From Lachancea mirantina (lineage: Eukaryota; Ascomycota; Saccharomycetes; Saccharomycetales; Saccharomycetaceae): a stretch of DNA of 64,000 nt. The notes below the pieces were generated by a model, which made no database searches, was not told the origin of the DNA, and saw only the letters and a program-made list of their open reading frames with translations. The stretch spans positions 930,001 to 994,000 of the forward strand of contig LT598466.1 of NCBI GenBank assembly GCA_900074745.1. Reading direction: 5' to 3'. Shown here piece by piece: positions 9,571 through 19,661 of this stretch (within the stretch, counting starts at the first letter, position 1; each line of letters begins with the position of its first letter). A program made the position numbers and the translations under genes.

Positions 9571-10093
9571 CAGGATATATAGAGCATCAAAACGGCAATT
9601 CCTGTTTTAGCAGTTGTGATTATTATTTCAGGAGTTGATCCCTGGTCTTGCAAAGTTAAATAGCTTTCTAAATACGTATTGTATCCGTAAGAACACCGCT
9701 CGGAAACCTTGTCATCGAGTAGCGTTTACAGGACCCGTCCTCACGCTGTGTTGATCATATTAAACAAATTCTAAGAATCATACTAGAGCGCAAACGGCTC
9801 ACAATAGTGTCAAAATTCATCAAGCTAAACTCCAAATACGACTACCCTATTCTCAGAGTCTCAACTGCGAGTATGTTTGAGTTTGGGATTTAGCACAAAT
9901 GAAGCATCTCAACCAATATCGAACATGTACAATATACCACGGTAATGTACACTTTCTGTAACTTTTCTTAAAACACAATTTACCTATTTTTTAAAGTACT
10001 TCCTTCCCAACTCGTATTGTTGAAGCAAAATGTTTAATTAATGGGAAGTAACACGTTTGGCTCGAAAACAAACCAAACCTCAATTTTTTTGAA
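9571..10093. other. TPM1-EOS1 convergent intergenic region
   Basis: No gene is seen. The region is AT-rich, consistent with 3' UTRs of the convergent TPM1 and EOS1. Confidence 0.5.
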
Positions 10094-11194
10094 CTATAAC
10101 GCCGCCTCAATTATAGCTTCAAGCTGTTCGACGTCAAGTCTTTGAATTACCAGGTTTCTCAGAAGCCCAATCATTGTCACGAAGCTTGCCACTCCCACCG
10201 GGACCACGCAGAATACAGTTATATTGTAAAGATGCATCTGACGCTTGCCATGGAAAAGTAGGGCGTTACTGCTCTTTTTTCTTTTCCTCGACGGCATTGT
10301 CAGTAAATCTTCGGATGAAGGACTTGAACACGCAGTGTCCATGGATTCGGTGGGTTGAGAATTCGTCGTAGGGTTTCGGGTTGCAGCGTCGGTGAAGTCT
10401 TTGTCTTTCCCCTCCAAGTAGTCAAAATTCGACGTCAGGAAACTTTGCGAAATGTAAGCACCTGTCAAGATACAGCTGATCAAGATCCAAGTGTGCAAAT
10501 AGTAATCTCCCTTCGGCGAAAGCGATGACAACAAAAGCATTTCCAAAGTTATAAGGAGCAAAGACATGGAAAACATCCTGAGAATGGCCGCCGCTGTCGA
10601 ATACTTCACTATCCACCGAACCATTAGGGCTTCCAAAATTGAATACGTCAAATACATCGCAACCAAACACCACAGGGAACAAAGCAAATACTCCGAAGAG
10701 CGGGCTTTGCTGAGTTGTAAGGGTAAATTCGTGTCAGCCGAAAACGCCTGCGTTTTCGACACTTTGTAGGCCTGCCACATCATTTTGAAAGTCGCGGAAA
10801 GCGACACCGAACTATCCTCTAGAGGATATAGCGCAGCACTGGTCTTATACGATAGGGACCATGCCTTTTTTAGTGAATGTGCAAAAGATAGCAATGGGGG
10901 AAGCAAGGAAACGTCGCGACAAATCGCTATGAAAAAATGTTGTTTGGAGTCCAGATTGTTCAAAGTCAGCAATTTGATGGATCTGTACGTTTGCAAGGAC
11001 TTGGAACTCGCGTTTAACATCACTTGCGATGGTCCACCATCGCTGGCATTCCTTCGGTGATAGTGATGATGGTGGTGTATATGTATTTGCGACGACGACG
11101 AGTTGCGGGCCACGGGGGGCACCGGAACGTTTTGTTCAGCCAACATTTCAGTGGCTTCCATGAGTGGATGAGCACCAGAGCTCACACTGAACAT
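10094..11194 (-). CDS. EOS1: Eos1-type ER membrane protein (N-glycosylation)
   Basis: This 366-residue membrane protein has a His/Ser-rich N-terminal cytosolic tail (HIHHHHHYH near residue 40). A conserved LDSKQHFFIAICRDVSLLPP block follows, then hydrophobic segments around 170-265 and a last one around 325-350. It is placed between TPM1 and SWS2 as YNL080C is, though in the opposite relative orientation. S. cerevisiae Eos1 is an ER protein affecting N-glycosylation and oxidative-stress tolerance. Family assignment is by position plus general features. Confidence 0.72.
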   Translation of the reverse strand: MFSVSSGAHPLMEATEMLAEQNVPVPPVARNSSSSQIHIHHHHHYHRRNASDGGPSQVMLNASSKSLQTYRSIKLLTLNNLDSKQHFFIAICRDVSLLPPLLSFAHSLKKAWSLSYKTSAALYPLEDSSVSLSATFKMMWQAYKVSKTQAFSADTNLPLQLSKARSSEYLLCSLWCLVAMYLTYSILEALMVRWIVKYSTAAAILRMFSMSLLLITLEMLLLSSLSPKGDYYLHTWILISCILTGAYISQSFLTSNFDYLEGKDKDFTDAATRNPTTNSQPTESMDTACSSPSSEDLLTMPSRKRKKSSNALLFHGKRQMHLYNITVFCVVPVGVASFVTMIGLLRNLVIQRLDVEQLEAIIEAAL

Positions 11195-11382
11195 AGAGGG
11201 AAGCTTCTGTCCCGGCCCTTAAGAAATCAAGCGAAATCAAGAGAGTGCCTTGAAAATTTTCCATTCCTTGTAAGTCAAAAAGATAATTAAGATAATCAAG
11301 ATAATCACTAAGCTGTAGAAAAGTACATCAACAGAGGCTAACAGAGGTTAACCCTTACTCGGTGTAAACATACAGTTGAACT

Positions 11383-11817
11383 ATGGTGGTACACATCTTG
11401 GGTAAAGGTTTCAAGGGGAAAGAGGTCATTAGGATAGCTTTGGCATCTAAGTTTTATGGAGTCGGTTTAAAGACGTCGGAGAAATTATGTTCGAAATTAG
11501 GATTTTATCCATGGATGAGAATGCATCAGCTATCGGAGCCTCAAATAATGAATATCACAAGCGAATTGTCCAGTATGGCTATAGAAGGTGACGCTAGAGC
11601 CATAGTGAAGGAGAATATTGCATTGAAACGTAGAATCGGTTCGTATGAAGGTATGAGACACGCTCTACATCTTCCTGTACGGGGACAACGTACTAGGAAC
11701 AATGCTAAGACCGCCAGGAAAATGAACAGAATCGACCGACGTGGGTTCCATACAGACTCTTCGGACCGAGTTAAAATTTCACTGTGGTCCCAAGTCATTG
11801 CTCAGTTCCGCGTTTAA
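11383..11817 (+). CDS. SWS2: Mitochondrial small-subunit ribosomal protein uS13m
   Basis: This 144-residue protein starts [20 protein letters not shown]. It contains the helix-turn region [15 protein letters not shown] and the Arg-rich [17 protein letters not shown] loop that defines the S13 family. It binds the head of the mitochondrial small subunit near the P site. Mitochondrial identity comes from the yeast-specific C-terminus and from the synteny with PMS1 (YNL081C/YNL082W). It ends 65 bp from convergent PMS1. Confidence 0.9.
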   Translation: MVVHILGKGFKGKEVIRIALASKFYGVGLKTSEKLCSKLGFYPWMRMHQLSEPQIMNITSELSSMAIEGDARAIVKENIALKRRIGSYEGMRHALHLPVRGQRTRNNAKTARKMNRIDRRGFHTDSSDRVKISLWSQVIAQFRV

Positions 11818-11882
11818 TGCGCTGGTAAGCCATTGCCATTAATTCATACACTTTGTAAATAGAATATAAATGTTATTGAATA

Positions 11883-14504
11883 TTACAAATCATAGTCCTC
11901 GTTGAACGATTTCCAGTCTCTCAACTCCATCAGATGTCGCATGGTTGGTCTGCCGTGCGGACAGTTCCACGGCTTGTCTAACTCGCTGAGGTTTCTGACT
12001 ATCTGCGTCATTGATTTTCTTGTCAAGGGTTTTCCTACCATGACACTGCTTCGGCAGGCACGCATAGCGAACATAGCGCGTATCTTTGAGCATCGTATGG
12101 AAGATTTGTCGAGTCCATCAGAATCCTTGACTAGATGAATCAGTTCCTGTAAATCGTTGAGGTCAAACATTGTTTTCCTTGACACAGGCAAACTCACGAC
12201 TTCCACGCGCGGTTTATTCGTAACCTCTTCATTTTCGGCTATTTTCAGCTTAAACCCGTTCTTCTCGAAGACTTCGAGGTTGTCGAGAACCACTAATTCG
12301 TCGATTATACTCATTTCTATCGGGCGTGGCGCAATCAGGCGCTGCGACTTGAAATTTGTCGTCCTCTGCAGCACTTCGAAATTGTACTTTTCATCGCTAG
12401 CATGTTGATCGACAATGAAAAGATCGTATTTGCTGTTTTGTTTGCGCGTCACAATAATGAATCCCAAATTGAATTGCCCTACAATTTCCATTTGCTTAAA
12501 GTCTTTTTTGGAAACTGTCAGCGTTAAATAGTTTTCGCCTTCTTTAAGATCTTGCAATTTATCATTTTTGATTAAATCCGTTTGCGGACGATCTTGTGCT
12601 TGTTGTAGTCTTCTTGCAAGCACCCCATTGCACGCTCTTGTAATAGCATCGGCTGAGACACTCACCACCTTTGTCAGGGACTCCAACCCTGAACTTGCCA
12701 GTTCCTTGGCAGCGGACAGATTGCGGGTCGCTGGCAATTCTTTGGGTATCGACACGCGAACGTTTACTTCAGGAATTGGGGTTTCTCCGTTCAATTCTTC
12801 TCTTTCTTCGAAAATCTTCCCTTGCGTCCGACCTTCTTCATCAGCAGCATCTTGAAGCTGATTCGCTTCATCATCCGACGATTCTTGACCAGAAGAACAG
12901 CTACAGCCGCTATGATTGTGTATTGATTCATGTGATTCAGTGATCTTAGATTTGAAAAGTAGGCGATTATCTCTTGTTAATCTGGCTGTTTCTTCGACTT
13001 TGGTATCCCCAACTTCGATTATAACTGGTTCAGGCGTATCGTATTCTTCTTGCGTAACAAACAAGCTATGCTCCGGCTCGGCGGGGTTACTGAACAGCTG
13101 AAGGTCCTTCTTGACAGGCGGTTCTTTCGGCTCTGAAGAAAAACTCGCTAAATCTGTCTGAGAATGTTCAGCTCGAAAAGGTTCCTGAGTTTTCGGGAGG
13201 AAACTGGATGGTTGTAGCTGGAGGGTCGTCGTTCGAGGAGAACCATCGCCCTCACGATCTGCAGAATTTGAAGTGTCGGTGAGTGGCGAACCTTTCAAAC
13301 TTCGCACTTTCTCTGATCTAGGGCTGAGTTCCATTTCTTCAATTTTTTGCCTTTTGACAGAATGATCCTGGTGACCTGTCGAGGTCACTTTTGATTCCGT
13401 TGCGCTTATAGGAAACACAATATCTTGGCTTGAAAAGTAGTTATTCAAACTGTCCCTGAGCTGGTCAATCACTTGATCTTCCTTATGTAATAAAACGGTT
13501 CTCTTGTCAGGAGTCACATTAATATCAATCATTTGGGTCGGTGAGGACAGCTCTAAAAAAAACGCTGGGTATTGGTTATGATTGAATGATTTGTAAATTT
13601 CATTGAAGCATTTGGCTAATGCAGGGGCGATTACTGGTCTTTTGTTTATGCTGATGAATTGCCTATCTTTCGATGTCCTACCGCATCCAATGGAACATTT
13701 CGAAATCAAGCCCTTCACATTGATGACAGGTTCTGGAGGATCGTCAACTTCACTTTTCGAAGCCAAGGGATCCCTGGCAAGTAAATCGATAGACAGTTCA
13801 ATTGGGTCCAAGTGTTGCGTGCTGCTGGAACCAAGGACGCTAAGAATTCTTTTGGGAAGATCTTGAGTTTTGGCCGAGGACAAAACCAACGTCTTTCTTC
13901 CGCTGCTGGTGATATGCCAAACAGAGAGCTTCGTGTTTTCCAAGTCAAGAGCGTAAGCTTGCAAAAGAGAGATGCATTTGCTAAATTGTCGTTTATGATT
14001 TCTTGTAAATTCTTTTCGTCGTACTGGAAGGTTGTTAAAAAGGTGCGAGACACACATAGTGGTGCCCTTGTTACGCGAGATAATAGATTTTTTGGTGAGC
14101 GAGCCGTCGAACCCAAATTCAAGTTTTGCGCCTCTTGGAGGGTTCGTGGCTGTCGTAACCGATAAATTGGCTATTGCGCACATAGAAGACAATGCTTCTC
14201 CTCTGAAACCTAGGGTTTTTAATTCGCTGATATCTTGAAAACTTGATATCTTTGAAGTGTGATATTTGAGCGCAAGCGTATTGTAGTTCACCTCGTCGAT
14301 TCCACTTCCATTATCAGCACATTCGAGCGATTCCAATCCATAATTTCTGAAAGTAAATTCGATATGATCCGCTCCAGAATCAATACTGTTATCGAGCAGC
14401 TCCTTCACCACCGACGTCAACTCCGTTATAACCTGACCAGAAGTTATGCGATGGATATCGCCTTTATCAAGCGGGGCTATCTTGCTAGACATGTGAGCTT
14501 TCAT
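11883..14504 (-). CDS. PMS1: Mismatch-repair protein Pms1 (MutL-alpha subunit)
   Basis: This 873-residue MutL homologue forms a heterodimer with Mlh1 and nicks DNA during mismatch repair. The N-terminal GHKL ATPase domain has KELLDNSIDSGA, DNGSGID and TLGFRGEALSS. An acidic/Ser-rich linker occupies about 360-640. The C-terminal endonuclease/dimerisation domain carries the metal motif DQHASDEKYNFE (699-710) and CPHGRPTMRHL near the end, so all endonuclease hallmarks are present. ATG 14504 is used; a second ATG four codons in (14492) is equally possible. Only 55 bp separate it from divergent REV7, so the two share a very short promoter. Confidence 0.97.
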   Translation of the reverse strand: MKAHMSSKIAPLDKGDIHRITSGQVITELTSVVKELLDNSIDSGADHIEFTFRNYGLESLECADNGSGIDEVNYNTLALKYHTSKISSFQDISELKTLGFRGEALSSMCAIANLSVTTATNPPRGAKLEFGFDGSLTKKSIISRNKGTTMCVSHLFNNLPVRRKEFTRNHKRQFSKCISLLQAYALDLENTKLSVWHITSSGRKTLVLSSAKTQDLPKRILSVLGSSSTQHLDPIELSIDLLARDPLASKSEVDDPPEPVINVKGLISKCSIGCGRTSKDRQFISINKRPVIAPALAKCFNEIYKSFNHNQYPAFFLELSSPTQMIDINVTPDKRTVLLHKEDQVIDQLRDSLNNYFSSQDIVFPISATESKVTSTGHQDHSVKRQKIEEMELSPRSEKVRSLKGSPLTDTSNSADREGDGSPRTTTLQLQPSSFLPKTQEPFRAEHSQTDLASFSSEPKEPPVKKDLQLFSNPAEPEHSLFVTQEEYDTPEPVIIEVGDTKVEETARLTRDNRLLFKSKITESHESIHNHSGCSCSSGQESSDDEANQLQDAADEEGRTQGKIFEEREELNGETPIPEVNVRVSIPKELPATRNLSAAKELASSGLESLTKVVSVSADAITRACNGVLARRLQQAQDRPQTDLIKNDKLQDLKEGENYLTLTVSKKDFKQMEIVGQFNLGFIIVTRKQNSKYDLFIVDQHASDEKYNFEVLQRTTNFKSQRLIAPRPIEMSIIDELVVLDNLEVFEKNGFKLKIAENEEVTNKPRVEVVSLPVSRKTMFDLNDLQELIHLVKDSDGLDKSSIRCSKIRAMFAMRACRSSVMVGKPLTRKSMTQIVRNLSELDKPWNCPHGRPTMRHLMELRDWKSFNEDYDL

Positions 14505-14559
14505 ATATCACCAATGTGCTTTTTACTTGAAGTGATCTAAAATGTTTACTATCTCTTAA

Positions 14560-15333
14560 ATGACACTCTCTTATGACGAGAAACCCCGTATGAATGAAAA
14601 TACAGGTAAATGGCTCAAAGTTTACCTAAAATGCTTTATAAACGCAGTGCTTGACTTCCGTAACGTTTATCCCCAGGAATCATTTGATTGGACGACTTAT
14701 CAGGCGTTTAATTTGCCTCGACATATACCTATAAATCGACATCCGCAGGTTTCCCAGTACATTGAGACGTTGATAGAAGATCTTCTCAGTAAATTAGGGA
14801 ACATTCGCACATTTAACTTGAATATAGTTAGATGTGACGATAGGGCCTGTATTGAGAACTACGCAATTGATTTTTCAGAATTAAGACATTGGGACACGGA
14901 GCTAGTTTCTGAGACAGAGGTCTTTGACGAGCTTCGGTCGAGTTTAAACGGTCTTCTCTCGCAACTGGAGAAACTTCCCAAAATCAAGCCAGGAACTGTT
15001 ACTTTCGAGATCATTATAGAGGGACCAGACTTGAATCTGGGCCGTGAAGCAGGAAGAGTATTGAACGAGACGGAAAAACGACACTTGGAGCAGAACGTCA
15101 ACTGGACCAAGACTGGAGAAAATCAATTTCAAGGCAAAATTACTAATAGTGAATTAGGTAACGAGATCCAAGGTTTTGGTCCCAAAGTGAAATTGACGTC
15201 CATCGCGGGCTGTGATTCGGGGCCCATAGTTTTCTATGTGTACACACAGCGGATCATTGCACCAAAGGATTCTCAACTATTGGATATTTATGAAAGTTAC
15301 TCTCAAGAAGAATTTCAATTGTCACTTCCATGA
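14560..15333 (+). CDS. REV7: DNA polymerase zeta subunit Rev7 (HORMA domain)
   Basis: This 257-residue single HORMA-domain protein is the accessory subunit of translesion polymerase zeta. The N-terminal KVYLKCFINAVLDFRNVYP and VSQYIETLIEDLLSKL match the HORMA core. It is adjacent to the PMS1/SAL1 genes and belongs with TMA108 and TPM2 (YIL137C-139C), confirming the interleaved pre-duplication order. It ends 84 bp from convergent SAL1. Confidence 0.88.
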   Translation: MTLSYDEKPRMNENTGKWLKVYLKCFINAVLDFRNVYPQESFDWTTYQAFNLPRHIPINRHPQVSQYIETLIEDLLSKLGNIRTFNLNIVRCDDRACIENYAIDFSELRHWDTELVSETEVFDELRSSLNGLLSQLEKLPKIKPGTVTFEIIIEGPDLNLGREAGRVLNETEKRHLEQNVNWTKTGENQFQGKITNSELGNEIQGFGPKVKLTSIAGCDSGPIVFYVYTQRIIAPKDSQLLDIYESYSQEEFQLSLP

Positions 15334-15417
15334 ATATTAATACCATCTTTCATTGCGAATTTATATGTTTTACATAATGCTATGATGAATTCTTAGTACG
15401 CCTTGATAAATGCTCTC

Positions 15418-16971
15418 TCACCTTTCTAAATCAAACGCTTGTTTGAGGTTTTCGTAGCAAAGGTAACTTATGGAAACTGCGGGACATACTTTGGCCAAGT
15501 TTGGTACAAGCCCTTTGAATAAACCTTGATATCCTTCTCGTTGAATCGTTTTTGCAAGTACGTCATTGAAACCTGTATAGGTATACGGGTGGGCATACGT
15601 CCCTTGAGCCTGTAGCCTTGTCCTTAATAGGTTGATTGGGTACACGACCGATGCACCTACCGTACCGCTTACAGCACCCATCAAGAGAACAAACAAATTG
15701 CTCATTGTGACTCGATCTGCTGGAATTCCCTCGATCTTAGCCTGTCTAGCAATATACCACCGTTTTAATGCAGAAAATGTGCCCAAATCTAGAGCAGCAT
15801 ATGGGAATATACCAGCCACGCCGACGCCGACACCGCGGTAAAATAATTTGAGTCCGCCAGTATGATACATTTCTCTAGCAGTTGCAAAGAGTAATTGGTT
15901 ACCCTTTTGCGATGTATTTAGAGGTGCGCACTGAACCCTATATTTCAAAGTGTCAATGGGATAAACTGAAAATTGAGCAACTACACCTCCCATTCCACCT
16001 GAAATGTAGGTGGAGACTTTAGACAGCTCGGAGACGTCTTTGATGCCTTCTAGTCGAGCCATCATTTTTTTCGCCAGCTCGAAAGATCCAAATTTCATTG
16101 CAGATTCAGGAAAGACCTTTATCACATTTAGACCATTGCCGACATAAAATGCCCTCAAACCTCCTTGACGGTATAAAGATGTAGCAGCTTTCACCAGTGG
16201 TGATTTTATTTTGGACAAATCGGTTTGAGTGGAATTTTTGAGTAAGTTCCTTTTGGAGTTTAATAACGTTGACGAAAGATCAGTTCTCGCTATCAAGAAA
16301 ACCTTGATTCTGTCGAAAGGAGCGGTACATGTTCTCGAGATAACCCCGGAAATACCACCAGCTAGGAAAAAACCAAAGCCACGGATAAAGTCGTTAATTA
16401 AAGTGACATCGCCTTCAGAAGAAAGGTCCACGTCCTCATTGAATAGGTAAAAGTAGGAGTATGCAGTATGAAAACGTGATCCTTTGGTTCTGGGTATAAA
16501 TAATAGAAAATCGCGCCATTGATCATATGTGATGTAGGTGTTGTTTTCCGGAGTCGTCTTTTTTGAGCGAAATGCCCATTTCACAAAATTTTGGAAAGTG
16601 ATTGCAGGTTTTTCGGTATTCTGGGCATCAGCACCAGAAAGCCGTCTCAAATACTGTGACAGTTCTGCTAATTTTACTCTTCCGTCCTGATCGCTGTCGA
16701 TTCGCTGAAAACCTTGTCGAATTTGGGCTTCTGCAGCAGTGACGTAGTTCTTGAAATCTTCAAAATCCACGCTGGAATCCTTGTTGCAGTCCAGTGAGCT
16801 AAAAATCTTCTCTATTGCATCCGGAGAGTCTTTGAGGGGATGATTGATTTTGTCAAATGCTTGTTTTAGGTCTCCGAGGCTCACCTTACCTTGTCTCTTG
16901 ACGTCTATCGTGTTAAAAAGCTGCTGATATCGCTTGTTCTTGGCTTCTTCGGTCTCATCAAGCACGCCCAT
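15418..16971 (-). CDS. SAL1: Calcium-regulated mitochondrial ATP-Mg/Pi carrier
   Basis: This 517-residue mitochondrial inner-membrane carrier exchanges ATP-Mg for phosphate under cytosolic calcium control. The N-terminal half carries EF-hands; DSDQDGRVKLAEL near residue 97 is a canonical loop and DCNKDSSVDFEDF another. The C-terminal half has three Solcar repeats, each with a PxD/E-x-x-K/R signature (APFDRIK, YPIDTLK, YPINLLR). Length and architecture match S. cerevisiae Sal1 (YNL083C), a suppressor of AAC2 loss. Confidence 0.95.
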   Translation of the reverse strand: MGVLDETEEAKNKRYQQLFNTIDVKRQGKVSLGDLKQAFDKINHPLKDSPDAIEKIFSSLDCNKDSSVDFEDFKNYVTAAEAQIRQGFQRIDSDQDGRVKLAELSQYLRRLSGADAQNTEKPAITFQNFVKWAFRSKKTTPENNTYITYDQWRDFLLFIPRTKGSRFHTAYSYFYLFNEDVDLSSEGDVTLINDFIRGFGFFLAGGISGVISRTCTAPFDRIKVFLIARTDLSSTLLNSKRNLLKNSTQTDLSKIKSPLVKAATSLYRQGGLRAFYVGNGLNVIKVFPESAMKFGSFELAKKMMARLEGIKDVSELSKVSTYISGGMGGVVAQFSVYPIDTLKYRVQCAPLNTSQKGNQLLFATAREMYHTGGLKLFYRGVGVGVAGIFPYAALDLGTFSALKRWYIARQAKIEGIPADRVTMSNLFVLLMGAVSGTVGASVVYPINLLRTRLQAQGTYAHPYTYTGFNDVLAKTIQREGYQGLFKGLVPNLAKVCPAVSISYLCYENLKQAFDLER

Positions 16972-17299
16972 ATTTCTAAATCGGCAAGCAAACCGAGCCC
17001 CGAGATTCCCCGGATCAATTCAACAGAGGTGGCCTTGTGAGAGGATCTCTGCTTATTTCATTTGTTACCGGCAGCGGGGACACTTAAAAAATTTAAACGT
17101 CAATCATGATTTCTAAACAGGAAGACCTGAGCAGGAAACAGAAAACCAATATACCAAATTAACGAAAAAGTTGCAGGTCAGTTTAAAGAACCAGGCTTAT
17201 AACAGTTGATAAAATCTAATTAGATGAAACCAAATGAAATCGATTCGCTTCATCTGTAAGTCCATAGATAGTTGAAGTAAATGCGGTTATCATCAGATA

Positions 17300-17372
17300 G
17301 CTTCTATGGCCAAGTTGGTAAGGCGCCACACTAGTAATGTGGAGATCATCAGTTCAAATCTGGTTGGAAGCA
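17300..17372 (+). tRNA. tRNA-Thr(AGT)
   Basis: This is a 73-nt cloverleaf with acceptor arms GCTTCTA/TGGAAGC, D arm, anticodon stem ACACT..AGTGT-like around loop anticodon AGT, variable loop and a TTCAAAT T loop. It closely matches yeast tRNA-Thr(AGU). No intron is present, and a T-run pol III terminator follows at 17374. It lies exactly between the two synteny blocks (SAL1 and ERG5). Confidence 0.95.
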
Positions 17373-17671
17373 TTTTTTTGCCAATCCCTAAAATATTGTT
17401 GATTAACTTGTAAAAGCCCTGAAGTATGACCAGAACTCTTCTAGACTCCTTCAGTGAAATCCAGTTCCACATTTTGAGAATTGTCGAGAAGAATTTTAAC
17501 ATAAATAATTTTATTTCAGAATACAGACAAGTGAAGAGTTATTTATCATAAAGGTTGGGAGCAGAGTAAAAAAGATCCATCTAAAAAACACCAAGTGACC
17601 ACGGATTTCCAAAGATACCCGTAAAAACTTAAAACATCAGCAGGTTATGCGGAACTACGAATTAACAACGT

Positions 17672-19270
17672 TCACGCCTCAACTTTTCCTGAAATTGGGT
17701 CTCTTTTTTTGAAACTTAGATGGAGGTCATCCTTGGGAAAAATCGTAGCAAAAACCTTGATCTTTTCGCTGAGTGGGGTCACTTTATGCTCCCAGTCGGA
17801 ATACATGGCGAATTTGCCGATCAACGCCGTGAACGTCATCATGACATACGTTTGACCAAGACAAACGTGAGGACCGGAGCCGAACACCAACCAGTTCTTC
17901 TTGGCTTGGTTGGCTGGCGAGCCCTCGACCCATCTCTCAGGAATGAATTCCTCGGGATCCTCGAAAACCTCTGGATCGTGTAAGGAAGGATACAGGGTTG
18001 GAATCAACATGGCACCCTTGGGCGCGGAGTAGTTAGGAGCCACTGGAAACTTCTGTTTCACAACGTATGGCACCATTATGACAGGTGGTCTGTAACGCAG
18101 GGCTTCTTTCACAACCATGTAAGTGTACTTCATGCTATCGATCAAATCCAAAGACAAGGGCATCGAGGGATCGTTGTCACGGACCCGAAGTTGCTCCTCT
18201 CTAATCTTCTGCATAACGTCCGGACGATCAGCGACGATTTGGAAAAGCCAGCAAGCTAGCGAAGAAGAAGCATCTTGAGAGGCGAACAAAAACGTGAAGA
18301 TGGCCTCAGAAATCTCCTTGTTAGAGAATTCTCTGTGAAATAGTCTCGCGTTCTCGTCGTTGTGGGTTTTCGCGTCGTGCATAAGCTTGCACCACGCGTC
18401 CATGACACAGGTTGGCTCTCCACCGGCAGCGACATGATCCTTTGCCATTTGGGCACATTGCTCGAAAATCTTCATGGTCATATCAGCGGTTTTCTTACCG
18501 TACCAGGTCTTGGTGAAGGGCAAGATGATTGGGAAGTTGACCAACTCGAGTGCGGCGGTCACGAGATAGTAGTCGTCGGCAACTTTTCTGATCTGGTCTT
18601 CGGTGATGTAGCTTCCGCAGAAGGCCTTTAGTGACAGAGCGCACATGATCTCTCTCATTTCGTGGAAAAACACCTGTGGTTCGTATTTGTTGTCCTTAGA
18701 GATGGAAACGAATTTCTCGATGTATTTGTCCATGACCTGTTCTTGGGATGGCAGATATTGAGCCAAGGCGGTCTTGGTAAACAACCCGTTCAGGGATTTT
18801 CTGTAGTCTACATGTTCCTTGCCGTCCAAAAACACCCAGTTGGAAGGCCTCAAAATCTTGATAGCGACATCAACAACGCAAGGTTTCACGTATTTTGGAC
18901 TTTGCAAAATCTTTCTGGCAAGGTCTCTGGTCGAGGCGATCACGACGAATTTGTGGAATATGGAAACACATGAAAGAGGACCAGCGTCCCATTTGGCCTT
19001 GTACTCCTCAAACTTTGGGTCGAGAGACTCTAAAAAGGGACCTAGAACAGGCCACATTTTCCATCTGGGGCCCGGGATGGATCCCTTCTTGGTCTGGTAA
19101 GAAATCTGGTCCCAGACAAGCCCCACACATACTAATGTCACGAAAAGCTTAAGATATGATATGGACTGCAACGAGGTCAACACTTGTTGAACATTGATAG
19201 CCGAAGCGCTCGTGTTGTTTGCCAAGGACTCAATGGCTGCCTCCGCAGCGAATTCTCTTACAGAGCTCAT
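17672..19270 (-). CDS. ERG5: C-22 sterol desaturase, cytochrome P450 CYP61
   Basis: This 532-residue ER cytochrome P450 introduces the C22-23 double bond late in ergosterol synthesis. An N-terminal membrane anchor (about 34-54) is followed by a Pro/Gly hinge (GSIPGPRWKMWPVLGP). The I-helix is near FLFASQDASSS, the K-helix motif is KEALRYRP, and the heme loop FGSGPHVCLG has ligand Cys470. Length and sequence fit Erg5 (YMR015C). The neighbour SPC42, in place of YMR014W-side genes, reflects the interleaved ancestral order. Confidence 0.96.
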   Translation of the reverse strand: MSSVREFAAEAAIESLANNTSASAINVQQVLTSLQSISYLKLFVTLVCVGLVWDQISYQTKKGSIPGPRWKMWPVLGPFLESLDPKFEEYKAKWDAGPLSCVSIFHKFVVIASTRDLARKILQSPKYVKPCVVDVAIKILRPSNWVFLDGKEHVDYRKSLNGLFTKTALAQYLPSQEQVMDKYIEKFVSISKDNKYEPQVFFHEMREIMCALSLKAFCGSYITEDQIRKVADDYYLVTAALELVNFPIILPFTKTWYGKKTADMTMKIFEQCAQMAKDHVAAGGEPTCVMDAWCKLMHDAKTHNDENARLFHREFSNKEISEAIFTFLFASQDASSSLACWLFQIVADRPDVMQKIREEQLRVRDNDPSMPLSLDLIDSMKYTYMVVKEALRYRPPVIMVPYVVKQKFPVAPNYSAPKGAMLIPTLYPSLHDPEVFEDPEEFIPERWVEGSPANQAKKNWLVFGSGPHVCLGQTYVMMTFTALIGKFAMYSDWEHKVTPLSEKIKVFATIFPKDDLHLSFKKRDPISGKVEA

Positions 19271-19661
19271 CTTGTGAAATAGTCGGTTGTGTGAAATTGA
19301 TACAAAACTGCCAAAGAAGAATGGCCAAGTGGGATGCCTCGACGATCCTTATATATCCCACAGCAGGACTCTCAATCCTTTTACCGGTGGTAACAAACGG
19401 GGAATAAAATATGGTCTCTTTCGGAGCATTGAAAAAATATGCTGTATAGATGCGAAAAAAATCCAGCCTGCTTAAACGACCTGCGGGTACGAGCCTCGAA
19501 GAGCTGTATCGCCAATAGGCTCGCAAAAAAATGCCCTTTAATCTAAACGACGACGGCCGTAATGACAAAGACGGGAAAGAAAAAAGAAGGGTTCGTTCGC
19601 GCGATAATTTAGATTGTTCACGTGACTTGTTTTTGCGCTGATCAACAGACGGCGATGAAAG
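19271..19661. other. ERG5 upstream / SPC42 downstream region
   Basis: No gene is seen. The region serves as the ERG5 promoter. I looked for a TCGTATA sterol-response element and did not find an exact one. CACGTGA at 19620-19626 is a possible Cbf1-type E-box. Confidence 0.4.
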
